Made by a program: the position numbers and the translations under genes. Of a DNA stretch of 64,000 bases, positions 37,723 through 52,166 are shown one piece after another. Under the pieces are notes generated by a model that saw only the letters and a list, made by a program, of their open reading frames with translations, ran no database searches and was not told where the DNA came from. Position 1 is the stretch's first letter. The number at the start of each line of letters is the position of its first letter. Source of the stretch: Trifolium pratense (taxonomy: Eukaryota; Streptophyta; Magnoliopsida; Fabales; Fabaceae); assembly GCF_020283565.1 (NCBI RefSeq), contig NC_060061.1, forward strand, positions 13,367,362 through 13,431,361, read 5' to 3'.

Positions 37723-39213
37723 ATTACAAGTACTGTTTTGCTTTGTTCTTCTTTCTTTCTTTTTTCCATTTTGTACTCGATAATAATTCTATCAGTCACA
37801 TTAATCTTGTTTGTGTTTAAGTTTGTAGAGACTGTGTGTGATAGAGTGAGAGTTTATCATTCCAATTTCATATGCATGTTCATTCTCGTGATGAGTTTCA
37901 TCATTCATTGCTTGTGTTGGTTGCATTTGGTTTTTCTTTATACAGACGAAATGATAAAGTATCGTAAATTCATATATAAGCGAGAGAGTAGTTGTTTGAA
38001 CTTCGATTATAACATTTGATTTGACAATTTTTGAATTTTTTATTAGTTTAAACTTCGGTCATTCGATCTGACAATGTTGTTAATGGTGCGTTGCATTTTA
38101 TTTTTTTTTGATAAATAATTACTTATAATATTTTCTTGTTATAATTTAGTAGTCGCGAAAACGCTGATATGTAATTGTTTGAATTCAACTTCAAATTCCA
38201 CACACTTTTTATGTTTACACTGCACGAGTTTATTCGCTGCTCTAATATGTTATTAAATAGAAACAGTTTTTTTCACGTTTAAAATGCATAAATTTATCCA
38301 CGGCTATAGTACGCTACTTGATAGAAATAATTTTTTTGTTTTCAACGTCAATTTAATCTGATTCGGAGGTCAATTCAAACATCAGGTTGTTTCAACCTCT
38401 TTCGATCGTAGTTGCGGGGAATCGAATTGTGTTCCTCCCAACCAAATTCAGCGTCAATCACCACAAACCAACTAAGGATTTTATTATAGAATAAATTTGT
38501 GGTGAAAATTTTAGTTCAGGCCGAGAAGATATTAGGACTTAAAGAAAATTTACAAAAATATTTATATTTATTTTTGTGAAAAACGGAAATAAATTATACT
38601 AATATAAGTAATTACATTATATACTAATATGGCTTTTTACTTTATTTTATCTTTTATAGGCTTTTTAGTTTGGTAGTGCGTATATATAGGATGTAGGAAC
38701 TAGGATTATAGGATTGTGTCCTTTGTTTATTTTCCATAAGTGAAAGTGAATGTGTACTATTGTCCTTGAAGGATATAATTTGTGCGTGCTCATTTTGAAT
38801 CAGTTTGAAAAGTGGTTTATTTACTACAATTAGTCTATTATTGCAATTACTACTCTTACTAACAGTGATCAATATCATCAAAAATTGGGGTTTTATTGTT
38901 ATATCTTGTCTTCTTTTTTTTTTAAGGACTTTACATCTTGTCGTATTAAGAATTGGGAAAATAATGTATCTAAGTCAAAATCTATATAAGATTCTATTTA
39001 TTATTAAGCCTGTGATCGCATTTATAAGCTATATATAATACAGTATATCTTCTCTTATTAAAGCAAAAAAATATACAGCTAGACTGTAATAATGATAACA
39101 AAAATGTAAAACTAGATCCTCAATAACTTCGTCACTTTAGATGAGAAAATATGTTTGTTTTTTATTTTTAACTAAAAAATACGTTTGTTTAATTAGTAAA
39201 AAAAATATATATA
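37723..39213. other. Intergenic, no supported gene
   Basis: The 102-codon hydrophobic frame at 37711-38019 begins inside the CHR4-like upstream region and has no recognisable domain. I treat it as chance. The remainder is AT-rich. Confidence 0.4.
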
Positions 39214-39223
39214 TTTGTTTTAT

Positions 39224-39400
39224 CAATCATTAATTGGTTCAGTGGTGATTGGAGCTAGATTTGATAGGAAGAACCACGGTTCGATCCCCACGACTGCGAT
39301 CGAGAGATGACTGAAACCACTTGATGTCAAAATTGACACATGAACCAGATTAGACGATCAAGTGAGCGGATACTGGTGGTGAAAACAAACACAAAAAAAG
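39224..39400 (+). mobile_element. tRNA-derived SINE with 10-bp target duplication
   Basis: The pol III A box TGGTTCAGTGG (39235-39245) and B box GGTTCGATCC (39278-39287) are intact at normal spacing. The element ends in an A-rich tail (CAAACACAAAAAAAG). TTTGTTTTAT at 39214-39223 and 39401-39410 is an exact target duplication. Boxes and duplication are well preserved, suggesting a recent insertion. Confidence 0.85.
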
Positions 39401-39419
39401 TTTGTTTTATTTCAATTTT

Positions 39420-39520
39420 TGTGGGAATAATTTATTATCATATTTTATTTACTTCGCAACCGAGCTCAAAATTATCGGGTACCTTTTCCTGAGAACCGTA
39501 GAGTTAACACAAAAAAAAAT
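39420..39520 (+). mobile_element. SINE family 1, tail fragment
   Basis: TTTACTTCGCAACCGAGCTC followed by TTATCGGGTACC-like sequence corresponds to the 3' part of the SINE-like family at 16795-16925 and 40045-40200. The head is missing. Confidence 0.35.
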
Positions 39521-40044
39521 GTTTGTCTTTAATATATATCTTTTAATTTGTTTTTCTTTCTCTTTTAGTTATAAATAAGTGTTATTTCCACATATTTGTT
39601 TCTTTCTTATTTTTCGTTTTGGTACGGTGTATTTTATTTGCATGTCTTGATGCAATATATATTATTTTCCCTTCTTGGTGCGATATTCATTTGTTTCAGG
39701 TTATTAGATGATTTGTTTCGATATATTGCAGATTCAATCAATGTCGACTCTGGTGTCAACAATCCTACAAATCTTGAGTTTTGTGTGGTGCATCTTTTTT
39801 CCGTCTTAGTGTCGCATTCATTGTTTCAGGTTGAATGATTAGTTTCGCTCGATCCAGTGCATATCCAATCAATGTTGATTTAAGTGTCATCAATGCTACA
39901 TATTTGGATGACATAGATATTCCAGACACTTAAATACAATCATAATTGTATGATGCAATTTGTCGTTATGCAATTAACATGAATATTGTGGCTTTGTTCG
40001 CAAAATATCATTTAATTTTAGTCAAAAAAATATACTAAAAATAA

Positions 40045-40200
40045 CAATGATAGCCAGGTGATTGAGCTGAAGTGGTTCATGAGCTCTCCTATTACTAGTT
40101 CGAGAGAAATCGAGTTTGATTTTTAGTGGGAATGGTTTTTTGCCAAACTTTCTTTACCTCACGGTCGAACTTTAGATTACCGAGAACCCTTTCTCATATA
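40045..40200 (+). mobile_element. SINE-like element, family 1
   Basis: The blocks TGAAGTGGTTCATGAGCTC, CGAGTTTGAT and CTTTACCTCACGGTCGAAC with TTACCGAGAACC are in the same order as the copies at 15160-15300 and 16795-16925. The B box has decayed (TTTGAT for TTCGAT). Confidence 0.5.
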
Positions 40201-40464
40201 AATTAGGAATTTAGATTCTCTACATTCAAAAATCTGACATTCACCTATACTCACTTTATATTATATTTAGTGCAGAAATGTTATGAGGGAGAATGGAGGG
40301 AGAGAGATAATATGGTAGATGATAATTATAAATTATTTGACCTTAAAAATAAACTATATGTAGGTGAATGTAGAGGATCCAAATCCATAAATTAGAGGGT
40401 TGATGCCAAATAAAATAACGATGATATTTATTCATTCAAATTGACGACCAAACTAGACATGTCT

Positions 40465-40620
40465 CACTACTAGAAATATCGCCTTTAGAGACCGATTTAG
40501 CGACCGAAAATATGCAAAATCCGTCGGGGGAACATGTGGGGCACACAAGGTGGATTTTCCACTCCCAACCAAATTTTCTCCATAGCACAAGCCAAGAATC
40601 GAACCCTTGACTACATGCTT
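40465..40620 (+). mobile_element. CACTA-type transposon end, truncated
   Basis: CACTACTAGAAA at 40465 is the hallmark terminus of plant CACTA (En/Spm) elements. GAGACCGATTT and GCGACCG follow as possible subterminal motifs. No matching inverted end (TTTCTAGTAGTG) was seen in the window, so this is a remnant or a solo end. Confidence 0.5.
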
Positions 40621-40621
40621 A

Positions 40622-40900
40622 GACTCTGTTTGGATTGATGATACAAAACGGAATGGAGCATAATGAAATATAATAGAATTGAGTGGAACGGAGCGAAATG
40701 GAGTAAAAATATCATTCCATTGCATACACCCCAATTTGGAGGGGAAAGAAAATTATAAGATTCGATGAGATGGGATGGAATGAGTTCCATTGTATTCCAT
40801 TTCACTCCATTCATTTTTTGCAAATCCAAACAATAGAATTTAGTTAGTTACCCCTCCATTCCATTCCATTCCACCTTTTACCACCAATCCAAACATAGCA
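40622..40900. mobile_element. Tourist-like MITE with TTA duplication
   Basis: TTA at 40619-40621 and 40901-40903 flanks a 279-bp element with inverted ends GACTCTGTTTGGATTG and TGCTATGTTTGGATTGG. The interior is rich in GGAATGGA / TCCATTCC motifs and folds on itself. No coding capacity. It sits directly next to the CACTA remnant. Confidence 0.75.
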
Positions 40901-40903
40901 TTA

Positions 40904-42389
40904 AGGGGATCATGAACATTACTACTCAGATAAATTCGTTGTTGGTTATTTTTATTACTGTTATTTCCTTCACTATTAAAGTTTTGAGGTGTATAAAAGA
41001 GATTTTAAAACGTCACATTTTTGCATTTATATTTCTTAAACTATTATATAATAATGGAAGAAATGGAAAGAATACGAAATAGAGTGGATCTTAACTCGTA
41101 AATTTTAGTTTGCAATCATCCACTGTCCAACACCTCAGTTTGACTGTTAGACTCGTTAAACTTCAAAAGAAAATAAAAATAGTTATTTATTATTTATTTA
41201 TTAGTATTATTTTTTATCGGTTTTCTATAGATTCTCTCTACTTGACACGGTCATATTCAATATTTTGTCGGACACTAAATATAAATATTTATTTAAAATT
41301 AAATTATTTGAATATTAATTTGTTACGCTGTGCGCTATGACCAACCTTGTTGGTTTTTATTACTATTTTATACAATAAAAATAATGATTATATTATCAAA
41401 TTATCATATGAACTTGTTTCACAACTAATGGTGTCACTTTATTTCTTATTATTCTATGCCAATTTAGTCATTAAAAACCGGTTAAATAGTAAAAAATTGA
41501 TATAGCAAACAACTTCCTACTATGCTGAATTCAACGATGTTTTCTCTCTAGGTCTCCCATATATCTTTTATACCTCAAATATTTTAATTTTACCCTTACT
41601 AAAAACTTAGGAATGAACTGGATCCCAAACATAATCTTACCTTAATAGTAATACCAATGAAGTTCACCTAACAGCTTTTAACACTATGCAACACTTCGTC
41701 AAAAAAACACTATGCAACATGAATCTACAATGCAATAGTTAATTTCTGTACTTTTTTACCACCTACTAGTCTACTACTTATTTGGTACCTACAAGCTGGT
41801 TGCTTCCCAATGTTTCTTGCCTTTTAAGATTGTCATCCTTGACCGTTAGATGCATCTTGTACTGCATTTTATTGGCCAACATTTCAAGAAACTAATGAGA
41901 TACTGTATGATCTATGTCCTCCCTTTTTTTTCCATCCAAGACTCAAAACATTACTCCTTCAGTAATTTATTATATCAACCATTTGACAAAAACCATGATT
42001 ATTAGGAAATTATTTTGGAGTAATAAATTTGTCTTAAAAATGTGTCATTGTTTCCATCAAAAAAGAAAGAAAGAAAAAAATATGTCACTACTATTAAATT
42101 ATTCTTTGTATATAAATATATTTATGGTTGATTTTTCATATTCAAAGACATTGATAAAATTAATAAGCGGTATGTTTGAAAAAGAATAATAAATGCATTT
42201 AAAAATTTGTGGCGGATCCTAAATTTAGGGAATTTTTTTAAATTTTTATAAAATAATATTATAATTAGAGAAGAAAGAAATATAACTATTTTGTAAGGAT
42301 GATTGTAAAAAAAATTGTAAGGATGAGTCATCGCACCAATTATAAAAGAAAATTAACCAAATATAAAAACATACAAAAAGACTATTTAG
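40904..42389. other. AT-rich intergenic region, no supported gene
   Basis: The short frames here (76, 91 and 69 codons) are Lys/Ile/Asn-rich with no recognisable domain. I see no RNA gene or clear element end before 42399. Confidence 0.4.
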
Positions 42390-42533
42390 TATAATAAAGG
42401 CAAAATTACACTACAGATCCTTTATCTTATTTTTTTGTAACACTTTGGTCCTTTATCTTTTTTTTGTAACAATTTGGTCCTTTATCTTTTTTTTTGTAAC
42501 ACTTTGATCCTTATCTTATTTATTTATAAAAAA

Positions 42534-44242
42534 CTAGCTGGACACCCGTGCGTCCGCACGGGAGTCGCGGCGTTGCCGCTCCTCACTTGCTAACATGAAA
42601 TAATAATTTACTAGAAAGTAATTCAAAAGATAAAAAAATAAATAAGAAAGGATATAATATTTGGTAAAAAAAAATAGAAAAAGAACAATGGTAAAACCAT
42701 CACAAAAAAGCCTCAGATATCCGTATTAGTATAATATGAATTTTGTTCAAAAAAAAATAAATAAATATAGATAATGGAAAAATCATGAAAAAATAGGCTA
42801 CCTTATTAATATATTAGTAAAAACATCGTCTTGTAAAAATAACCAAAAACTTATGTCTGTGTATTCAATATATAAGTATAAATATAGTCCCGTAAAAATT
42901 ATTAGAATATAGGCAACCTTATTAATATGTTAGTGAAAATATAGGTCTCACAAAAATCATCAAAATAATTAGGTCACCGTATTAAATATTAAATATGAGT
43001 ATAACCCGTAAAATTGTAAAAAAAAATAGACAACATAAAAAATAAGTTTTCATGTTAATATATGAGTATAAATATATGTTCCGCATATACAATAGAACAT
43101 GCAAGCTTATTAATATAAGTAAAAAACATAGGTCCCACAAACATTACACAAAACATTAGGTCATTGTATTAACATATGAGTATAAATATAGATCTCACAA
43201 AAAATAGTAAAAAATTGGAAACTTTATTAATAAGAGTAAAAGCATATAGCCCTGCAGAAATCAGACAAAAGATTATATCCTTGTGTTAATATATGAGTAT
43301 AAATATATGTCATGTAGAAATTATGAAAGAATTGACAACCTTATTAATATATTAATAAAAAACATAGGTCTCGTAAAAATCAACAAAATAATTAGGTCTC
43401 TGTATTAATATATGATCTATTAGAACCCGTAAAATTATAAAAAAATTTAATTTTTTTATTAAATTATGATTAAAAATATAAATCTTGTAGAAATTAAAAA
43501 CAAAAAAGGTTCTGGTATTAATATATGAGTATAAATATACGTGCTACATAAATTATTAAAGAACGGAAAATCTTATTAATAAGAAGAAAAATATAGATCC
43601 CTCAGAATTCACACAAAAGATGATGTCCTCGTATTAATATATGAGTATAACTCGTAAAATTAATAAAAATATATACAACTTTATTAATATATGAGTAAAA
43701 ATATAAGGCGCGTAGATATAACCAAAAAAATTATGTTCCCATATTAATATGAATATAACCTGTAAATTATTAAAAAAAATAGACAACATAATATATTAGT
43801 AAAACACAAGTTCCGTGAGACTAAATATAAATTCCGCATAATGTATTGGTCAATCTATTTCAAAAGAATGACCAATGTATTTATGACAAGTGAATTTTTT
43901 GTTCCGGTAAAATAAAAGGTAATTTATTTCTCAAAAAATTAATTTGTCCTTATATCAACAACAAAATATCTTCCAAAACAAAACTTCTAAAAAAATGTCA
44001 TTTATTTTTTAACTTTGTATTTAATTCTTTTTTTTTTAAACTAAAAGTATCATCCGCACAACCCTGCAGAGATCAATCCCCTCGAGATGAATAAGAATTC
44101 TTATTGTTTTAGTCTCAACATTTTTTCGGGAGTTTTTCAATTATATTAGTAAAACACAAGTTCCGTGAGACTAAATATAAATTCTGCATAATGTATTGGT
44201 CAATCTATTTCAAAAGAATGACCAATATATTGATGACCAATA
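42534..44242 (-). mobile_element. Helitron-like insertion nested in the foldback element
   Basis: Read on the minus strand, the element ends in a perfect 8-bp-arm hairpin (CCCGTGCG / CGCACGGG, plus-strand 42545-42562). A seven-base spacer and CTAG (42537-42534) follow, then T, as for Helitron 3' termini. The 22-bp sequence beginning TATCTTATTTATTTATAAAA occurs on both sides (42512-42533 and 44243-44264). That is unexpected for a Helitron, which makes no target duplication. The insert may therefore have a different mechanism or contain a captured flank. A direct repeat of about 95 bp (near 43790-43885 and 44145-44240) marks its right portion. No RepHel protein is encoded. Confidence 0.6.
42740..43790. 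repeat. Degenerate tandem array, dimer period about 105-125 bp
   Basis: The half-units TATTAATATATGAGTATAAA and CTTATTAATATATTAGTAAA alternate. Each is followed by TAGGTC/CCCGTAAAAATTAT variants. Spacing of the first half-unit is mostly 107-120 bp. Copies have diverged heavily, so the array is old. It forms most of the Helitron-like insert. Confidence 0.75.
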
Positions 44243-44473
44243 TATCTTATTTATTTATAAAAAATAAAGGATCAAAGTGTTACAAATAAAAAAAGATAAA
44301 GGACCAAACTGTTACAAAAAAAAAGATTAAAATGTTACAAGTAAAAAAAATAAAGGACTAAAGTGTTAAAATAAAAGATAAAGGACCAAAGTGTTACAAA
44401 AAAAAGATAAAGGATCAAAGTGTTACAAAAAAATAAGATAAATGACCTGTAGTGTAATTTTGTCTATAATAAA

Positions 44474-45489
44474 AGAAGAATTAATCTCGGATACGTCTTA
44501 TTTTGTGATTCATTTAATGAATCATTAGAGTGCGCGTTGTGTTGCGTGAGGAGTTAATGGCTATTCCAATCGATCGATCCTTTGCTTCTGGTCGTCTCGC
44601 TCTCATCGCTTTGTTGGCTTGGCTGACAGCCCGCCTCTATTGCTAATCCAAGAGAGGCAGCAAATCGAATGATGTGGCAACCTTGAGCTCTTCTTCTTTG
44701 CGCCCTCTTTGCCGCTGCTATTTATATTCCATCTGGTGGTATACTAGAGTCTGCCTAAAGGTTGCTCTTCTAATCTACTACCATGCCAATTGAGTTTTCT
44801 CTTCAAAATCAATGACGGCAGTGAGATGATGGCTACATGAACAATAGGAGAAAATGAGCTAGAAATTAAGATCAAATTGCATTTAAAAAACTGCACTGGT
44901 ATTTTAACTTAATTTAAAATTTTAAACGGGTCATTTATCTTATATGCTAACTTTTAATTGTTGACTTATAAGTTATAACGAATAACGAATAAGTTACCTT
45001 ATAATTTTAGCAGATAAATTAGCTGATCAAATTTGTAGTATTTGATAAAATTAACAGTTGAACTAACTTTATTAATATGAAATGACATAAAAAAAATGCT
45101 TCATTAATATTTAACCTTTTTCAAGTAAGATGACCGAAATAAAATTGGAAGAAAAAATTAATAGTTCTTCTTTTCATGCCCCTGAGTCCTTCATGCACCC
45201 CCAACCTTCCAATTATACGCCTCGCACCATAGGATACGAGTGTGTAAATAGCAAAAATTGGAAGGAAAAAAAAAGTTCACAATCTAGGGTGCAAATTGAG
45301 TTCGCTACCTAGGATGCGGACCTTATAAAATCTAATATTTTTGTATCTCTCACCCTTCCTTCGCCCGTATTTTATAAGGTTCTCGCGAATTGTTTTTTTT
45401 TTCTTCCATATTTTACGCCCCTGAGTTCCCTACTTTGGTAATGAGGGAGTATTTTTGAAATTCTATAAGCTACAAGTTTTAAGTTATAA
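44474..45489. other. Intergenic, with a short GC-richer patch
   Basis: 44500-44830 is richer in G+C than its surroundings. It contains a 29-codon ATG frame at 44557-44646 with a hydrophobic core (LALIALLAWLTARLYC). Nothing supports it as a gene beyond the frame. No other gene is seen. Confidence 0.3.
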
Positions 45490-45744
45490 GGCCTATTTGG
45501 ATAAACAATTTATTTGCAGCTTATTGCACAAACACTTATCATAATAAGTGTGATAAGTGTTTATGTATAAGTTTATATAAGTTGTTTTTATATAGTTACA
45601 AGCTATTTTCAAAAGTTATATTGGAGAACTTACGAAAATAATTTGAAAAAAATTATGAAAATTGTTATAAGCTAGTATTTTCATAAGTTCTTCAAAACAG
45701 TCTCACAAAAAGCATGCCAATAAATAAGTCAATCCAAACAGGTC
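45490..45744. mobile_element. MITE with TTTGGAT-type termini
   Basis: The ends GGCCTATTTGGATAAAC and the complement of GACCTGTTTGGATTGAC enclose sequence made of CATAAGTT/AACTTATG and AAGCT motifs. The same family occurs in the first intron of the helicase gene (55405-56815). No coding capacity. 45745-46209 is the 3' flank of the ATCase gene. Confidence 0.5.
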
Positions 45745-46209
45745 AATAAACTAATTGAATTAACTTATCAAAATAAGCTATATGTTTGTGAGGAAAAAAA
45801 ACGTTACCAAACATTTTTTTGGTCATACGAGCTTATAAGACATAAGCTCTAAAACATGAAAAGATGGCACTTTTGGAATTACATTGGAATCCTCACGTTC
45901 ACCTATTAGTATGATTCTATAGGCCAGGTTGATTTCAAACCACAAATATTAACATTTCTTAAAGAGATAAATATTAAAAAGTTGGTGGTTATGTTAGTTT
46001 TCAGAATTCAAATCGTTGACCTCATGCTTAAAACTACGTTGGTGCCCCTTAATGAAGTCACATGGAGACTAACTCTTAAGTTGAAAACAATCTACTATTG
46101 ATATTAAAAAGTAAAATTGGTAGCAGCATGCTGTTAAGAACATGCAATATAAAAGAGGTATGGTTGATGTTTCAGTATCTTGCATACATTTTGAAGATGA
46201 ATTTCAGGT

Positions 46210-48447
<2,238 letters not shown>

Positions 48448-50053
48448 TGCAGAAGAAACTGACCCTAAAAAAGCAAAGAGGTTATTAGTTGGCTAAACAG
48501 ATATTGTTTTCAAACCATCCTTCAAAGTAAAACAACAAAGCATTCAAGTAAAGGATCACATAAAATTGTCTCTGCATCGGAGGTTTCTATCGTTGAAAAA
48601 TTTGGCGGCTTTTTCTCGTAATAGCTCATAAGAAACAAAACACACATGATCATTTCCCCCAATTCTAAAACAACGAAGATACTCGAGCACTCTAGATTTT
48701 CAAACCATTTTGTCATATCCTGATATGAACAATACGAACTTATTGGAATCCCGACCATTAGTGTCAGGACAGTCATAACACAATTACAGATACTAGACTA
48801 TTTCAACCACCCTACATACTAGTTTGTAAAATTCTGCTTTGAACTTGAAACTTAATCACTAATAATTAGTCATGACAAAATTTAAAGATATCAGGCAGCC
48901 ATTTGAAGATCCCAAACCCTTGATCACAAAATTATCCCAGACGAAACTATTATTCCTAGTGTCAAAATTGGATTGATCTTTAAACAATAAACCAGAATTC
49001 AAACACAAAAACAACAAATGGAAATGAGAGACAACAATAAGAACTCAATGCACCTTTGCACCACCTGCTCATGAAATATATCAAAAACAAATATTCAGAC
49101 TTTAACTGCAACCTTTACAGCATTATCTTAAGTGTCCAAGCTCAGTAGCGCCAATACTTTTGATCGAAGGTGTGTCCCAGTATCCAAGACGTGTCAATGT
49201 CCGACACCAACAAAACACTGACGCACTTGATTACACTCAAATATGTCGTTTTCTCAAAATTTTATCCGGTGTCGGTGTTTGTGTTTCATAGTCTGGAAGT
49301 CTATGAAGCATGGACATAGACACGTCGACACCAATAATAATCCGAGCAAATTACATAATTCAGTATAATTATAAGTGTCGGTGTCCAACACCGACACATG
49401 TCCGACACCGGGACACGTCTAATCTGAAGAGTGTCCGTGCTTCCCAGGTGGAAGTATTCTACATGGATGACCCATCATCTATGTAAGGAGACCAATGAAA
49501 CACATAAAAAGAAGTCCACAAAAAAAATACCCACATGCAAAAATTCAATATTTACACCTCTATGGACAAAATAATAACAAGCTATATTATATTCTTATAT
49601 ACACATGAAGGATAGACAACAAGCTTGAAGGAAAAAGATACTGTACATAGACACCTATATATACCTGTGTTTAAATGGCAGTGCAGTTACCTCTGGACTA
49701 CAAAGCTGGTGAAATTGAGAATAGAAGAAGATCTTTTCATTTCAGTGAATCTCACAATTTTGATCAGAGTTAGAAATATAATCCGGATCTTCCTTAGTAC
49801 ACGGCGCAATCATACTTTGCACCTTAATCAAAAGCAAAAAGCAAATCAATTTTTTGAAGGACTAGGGAGAAAAAATTATGTTTATACCCTTACTAGAAAC
49901 TCAAATTTACAAAAATACCATCTTTATGACTTGATCCTTCCCTCTTCTTTTTCACGCGAAACCCTTTCCTTTGTTCTCTCTGCTGACTCACCGCCGTTCG
50001 CCCATCCACCGCCGGCCATCTCCGGACACATCCGTAAAACTGTTATAATCATA
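48448..50053. other. Divergent intergenic region between the ATCase and PPR genes
   Basis: About 1.6 kb separate two start codons pointing away from each other, so both promoters should lie here. No clear TATA box could be assigned. 49140-49455 is occupied by a MITE. The open frame running into the PPR gene from 49625 has no ATG before 50054 and is not counted as coding. Confidence 0.5.
49140..49455. mobile_element. MITE-like element rich in GTGTCGG / CCGACAC
   Basis: The motifs GTGTCCGACACC, CCGGTGTCGGTGT and GACACGTC are repeated in both orientations. They include the palindrome GTGTCGGTGT / ACACCGACAC near 49375-49398. Sequence of this type is a common small repeat in legumes (recollection, not a search). 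Exact ends and target duplication were not resolved. Confidence 0.45.
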
Positions 50054-52166
50054 ATGCCACTGCCGATGCGAATTCGATTGCCACTACTCCATTACTCCAC
50101 AACAACAACTCTTCGCCTTTCATCCTCTTCACTCGCTCTGCCATTTTTGCACCAACGACGAAGTTTCTCTTATGTCTCCAGTGATGATTCCGACCTTGAA
50201 TCCGACTCTACTCACTCTCAACGAAAATTCATCAGCAACACACCTTTGGCAAATCCGAACAATAAGGTATTACTTTACATTGCATAACATAAAAATTCTT
50301 TAGTAAAAAAAATAATTTTTTTTTTGTTAATCAGTGTCAATTTTTCTTTTGCAGTGCTTAACAAAAGCCCCAACGTTGGATGAATCGCTTAGTCTCTTCT
50401 ACAAGCTTGACCCATCTTCCAAAAGTGCACGAATTTGCAACCCACTGTTGAAGAGTTTGCTCAAATTGGGTCGTACTGATGATGCCCGCCACCTGCTCGA
50501 TCAAATGCTTCAACCGGATTCTAAGTTTCCTCCTGATGATTTCACTGGTGAAATTGTTTTTGGTGACTTGGTGAAGAGGGACCGCCCCGGAAATGGCCTT
50601 GCTGATGAGGAAATTGTTGGGTTGGTTACTAAGCTTGGTGAACGTGGAGTTTTTCCTGATACGTTTAAGCTTACTCAGTTGATATCCAAACTGTGTGGGA
50701 ACCGGAAGAACGGTCTAGCGTGGGATATTTTGCATAATGTGATGAAATTGGGTGGTGCAGTTGAAGCTGCATCTTGCAATGCTTTGTTAACAGGGCTGGG
50801 AAGGGAAAGAGAAATTAAGAAGATGAATAAACTGTTGGCAGAGATGGAAGAAAAGAAGATACATCCCAGTGTCGTAACTTTTGGGATTCTTATTAATAAT
50901 TTGTGCAAGGCTAGGAGGATCAATGATGCGCTGGTGGTGTTTGATAAACTGAGAGGTAAGGGAGAAAAGAGTTGGATTGGTGTTGAACCTGATGTGGTTT
51001 TGTATAACACTTTGATTAATGGACTTTGTAAAGTTGGGAGGGAAGAAGATGGTTTGAGTTTGTTGGAAGAGATGAAAACTGATATGAAAAATAAGCCAAA
51101 CGCTGTTACATATAATTGCTTGATTGATGGGTTCTGCAAAATTGGCAACATTGATAAAGCACGTGAGCTATTCGGTCTGATGAAAGAGGAACAAGTACAG
51201 CCAAATGTGGTCACCCTTAATACATTGGTTGATGGTATGTGCAAAACTGGAAAGGTCTATAGTGCAGTTGAGTTTTTCAATGAGATGAAAGGCAAGGGCC
51301 TGAAAGGAAATGCTGTTACTTACACTGCGCTGATATCTGCCTTCTGTGGTGTGAACAATATTGATAAAGCCATGCAATATTTTGATGAGATGTTGAGTTC
51401 TGGATGCTCACCTGATGCAATTGTTTACTATAGTTTGATATCTGGTTTAAGCATTGCTGGAAGGATGGATGATGCCAGTGTTGTTGTGTCACAATTGAAA
51501 CGGGCTGGGTTTGGTCTTGATAGAGAATGCTACAATGTTCTCATCAGTGGATTCTGCAAGAAGAAGAAGCTGGAACGAGTTTATGAAATGCTCAACGAAA
51601 TGGAAAAAACTGGAGTTAAGCCTGATATTGTCACCTATAACACTTTAGTTTCTTATCTTGGCAAAGCTGGAGATTTTGCAAGTGCTACTAAGGTGATGAA
51701 AAAGATGATTAAAGAGGGTCTTAAGCCCTCTGTTGTCACATATGGGGCAGTTATACATGCATATTGTTTAAAGAAGAATGTTGATGAGGCCATGAAGATT
51801 TTTGAGGAAATGTGCTCTACATCTATGGTTCCTCCCAACACTGTGATATACAACATTTTAATAGACGCTCTGTGCAAAAATAACAATGTTGAAAGGGCTG
51901 TTTCTTTGATGGGTGACATGAAAGTAAAGGGGGTTCGGCCTAATACAACCACATATAATGCTGTTCTGAAGGGGGTTCGGGATAAGAGAATGCTGGACAA
52001 AGGATTTGAACTTATGGACAGAATGGTGGAAGATGCTTGCAGTCCTGACTATGTAACCATGGAGATTCTTACTGAATGGCTTTCTGCTATTGGTGAAATA
52101 GAAAAACTGAAACTTTTTGTCGAAGGATATCGGGTTTCCTCTAATCCATCATCACTTCAAACTTAA
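50054..52166 (+). CDS. P-class PPR protein, probably mitochondrial
   Basis: Exon 1 is 50054-50266 (71 codons), the intron is 50267-50354, and exon 2 is 50355-52166 (603 codons plus TAA): 674 residues, phase 0. P-class proteins bind organellar RNA to stabilise, process or help translate it. The start is the only in-frame ATG before the repeats. The N-terminus (MPLPMRIRLPLLHYSTTTTL, then RRSFSY) is basic, Ser/Thr-rich and lacks acidic residues, as in a mitochondrial presequence. About a dozen 35-residue repeats follow, with phrases such as VVTFGILINNLCKARRINDA, VVLYNTLINGLCKVGREEDG and AVTYNCLIDGFCKIGNIDKA. No E, DYW or SMR domain follows the last repeat. Overall wording resembles Arabidopsis At5g28460/At3g61520 proteins, from memory. 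Exon 1 resembles exon 1 of the helicase gene 2.8 kb downstream. Confidence 0.92.

Larger units (their letters stand above)
42399..44464. mobile_element. Mutator-like foldback element with 9-bp target duplication, split by an insertion
   Basis: TATAATAAA at 42390-42398 and 44465-44473 flanks the element. The ends are inverted (GGCAAAATTACACTACAGAT against GACAAAATTACACTACAGGT). They are built of internal repeats of about 30 bp reading CTTTATCTTTTTTTTGTAAC with ACTTTGGTC: three on the left, about six complementary copies on the right. A 9-bp duplication and long repetitive inverted ends fit Mutator-like foldback elements. No transposase is present. The original element was probably only about 0.35 kb, because 42534-44242 is a later insertion. 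Confidence 0.82.

Noticed and set aside
37711..38019. 102-codon hydrophobic plus-strand frame
   Set aside because: Starts within the CHR4-like upstream region at the G-box, has no recognisable domain, and fits chance T-rich sequence.
49625..50053. N-terminal extension of the PPR gene upstream of 50054
   Set aside because: The frame is open but contains no ATG, and the sequence at 50054 begins a convincing presequence.
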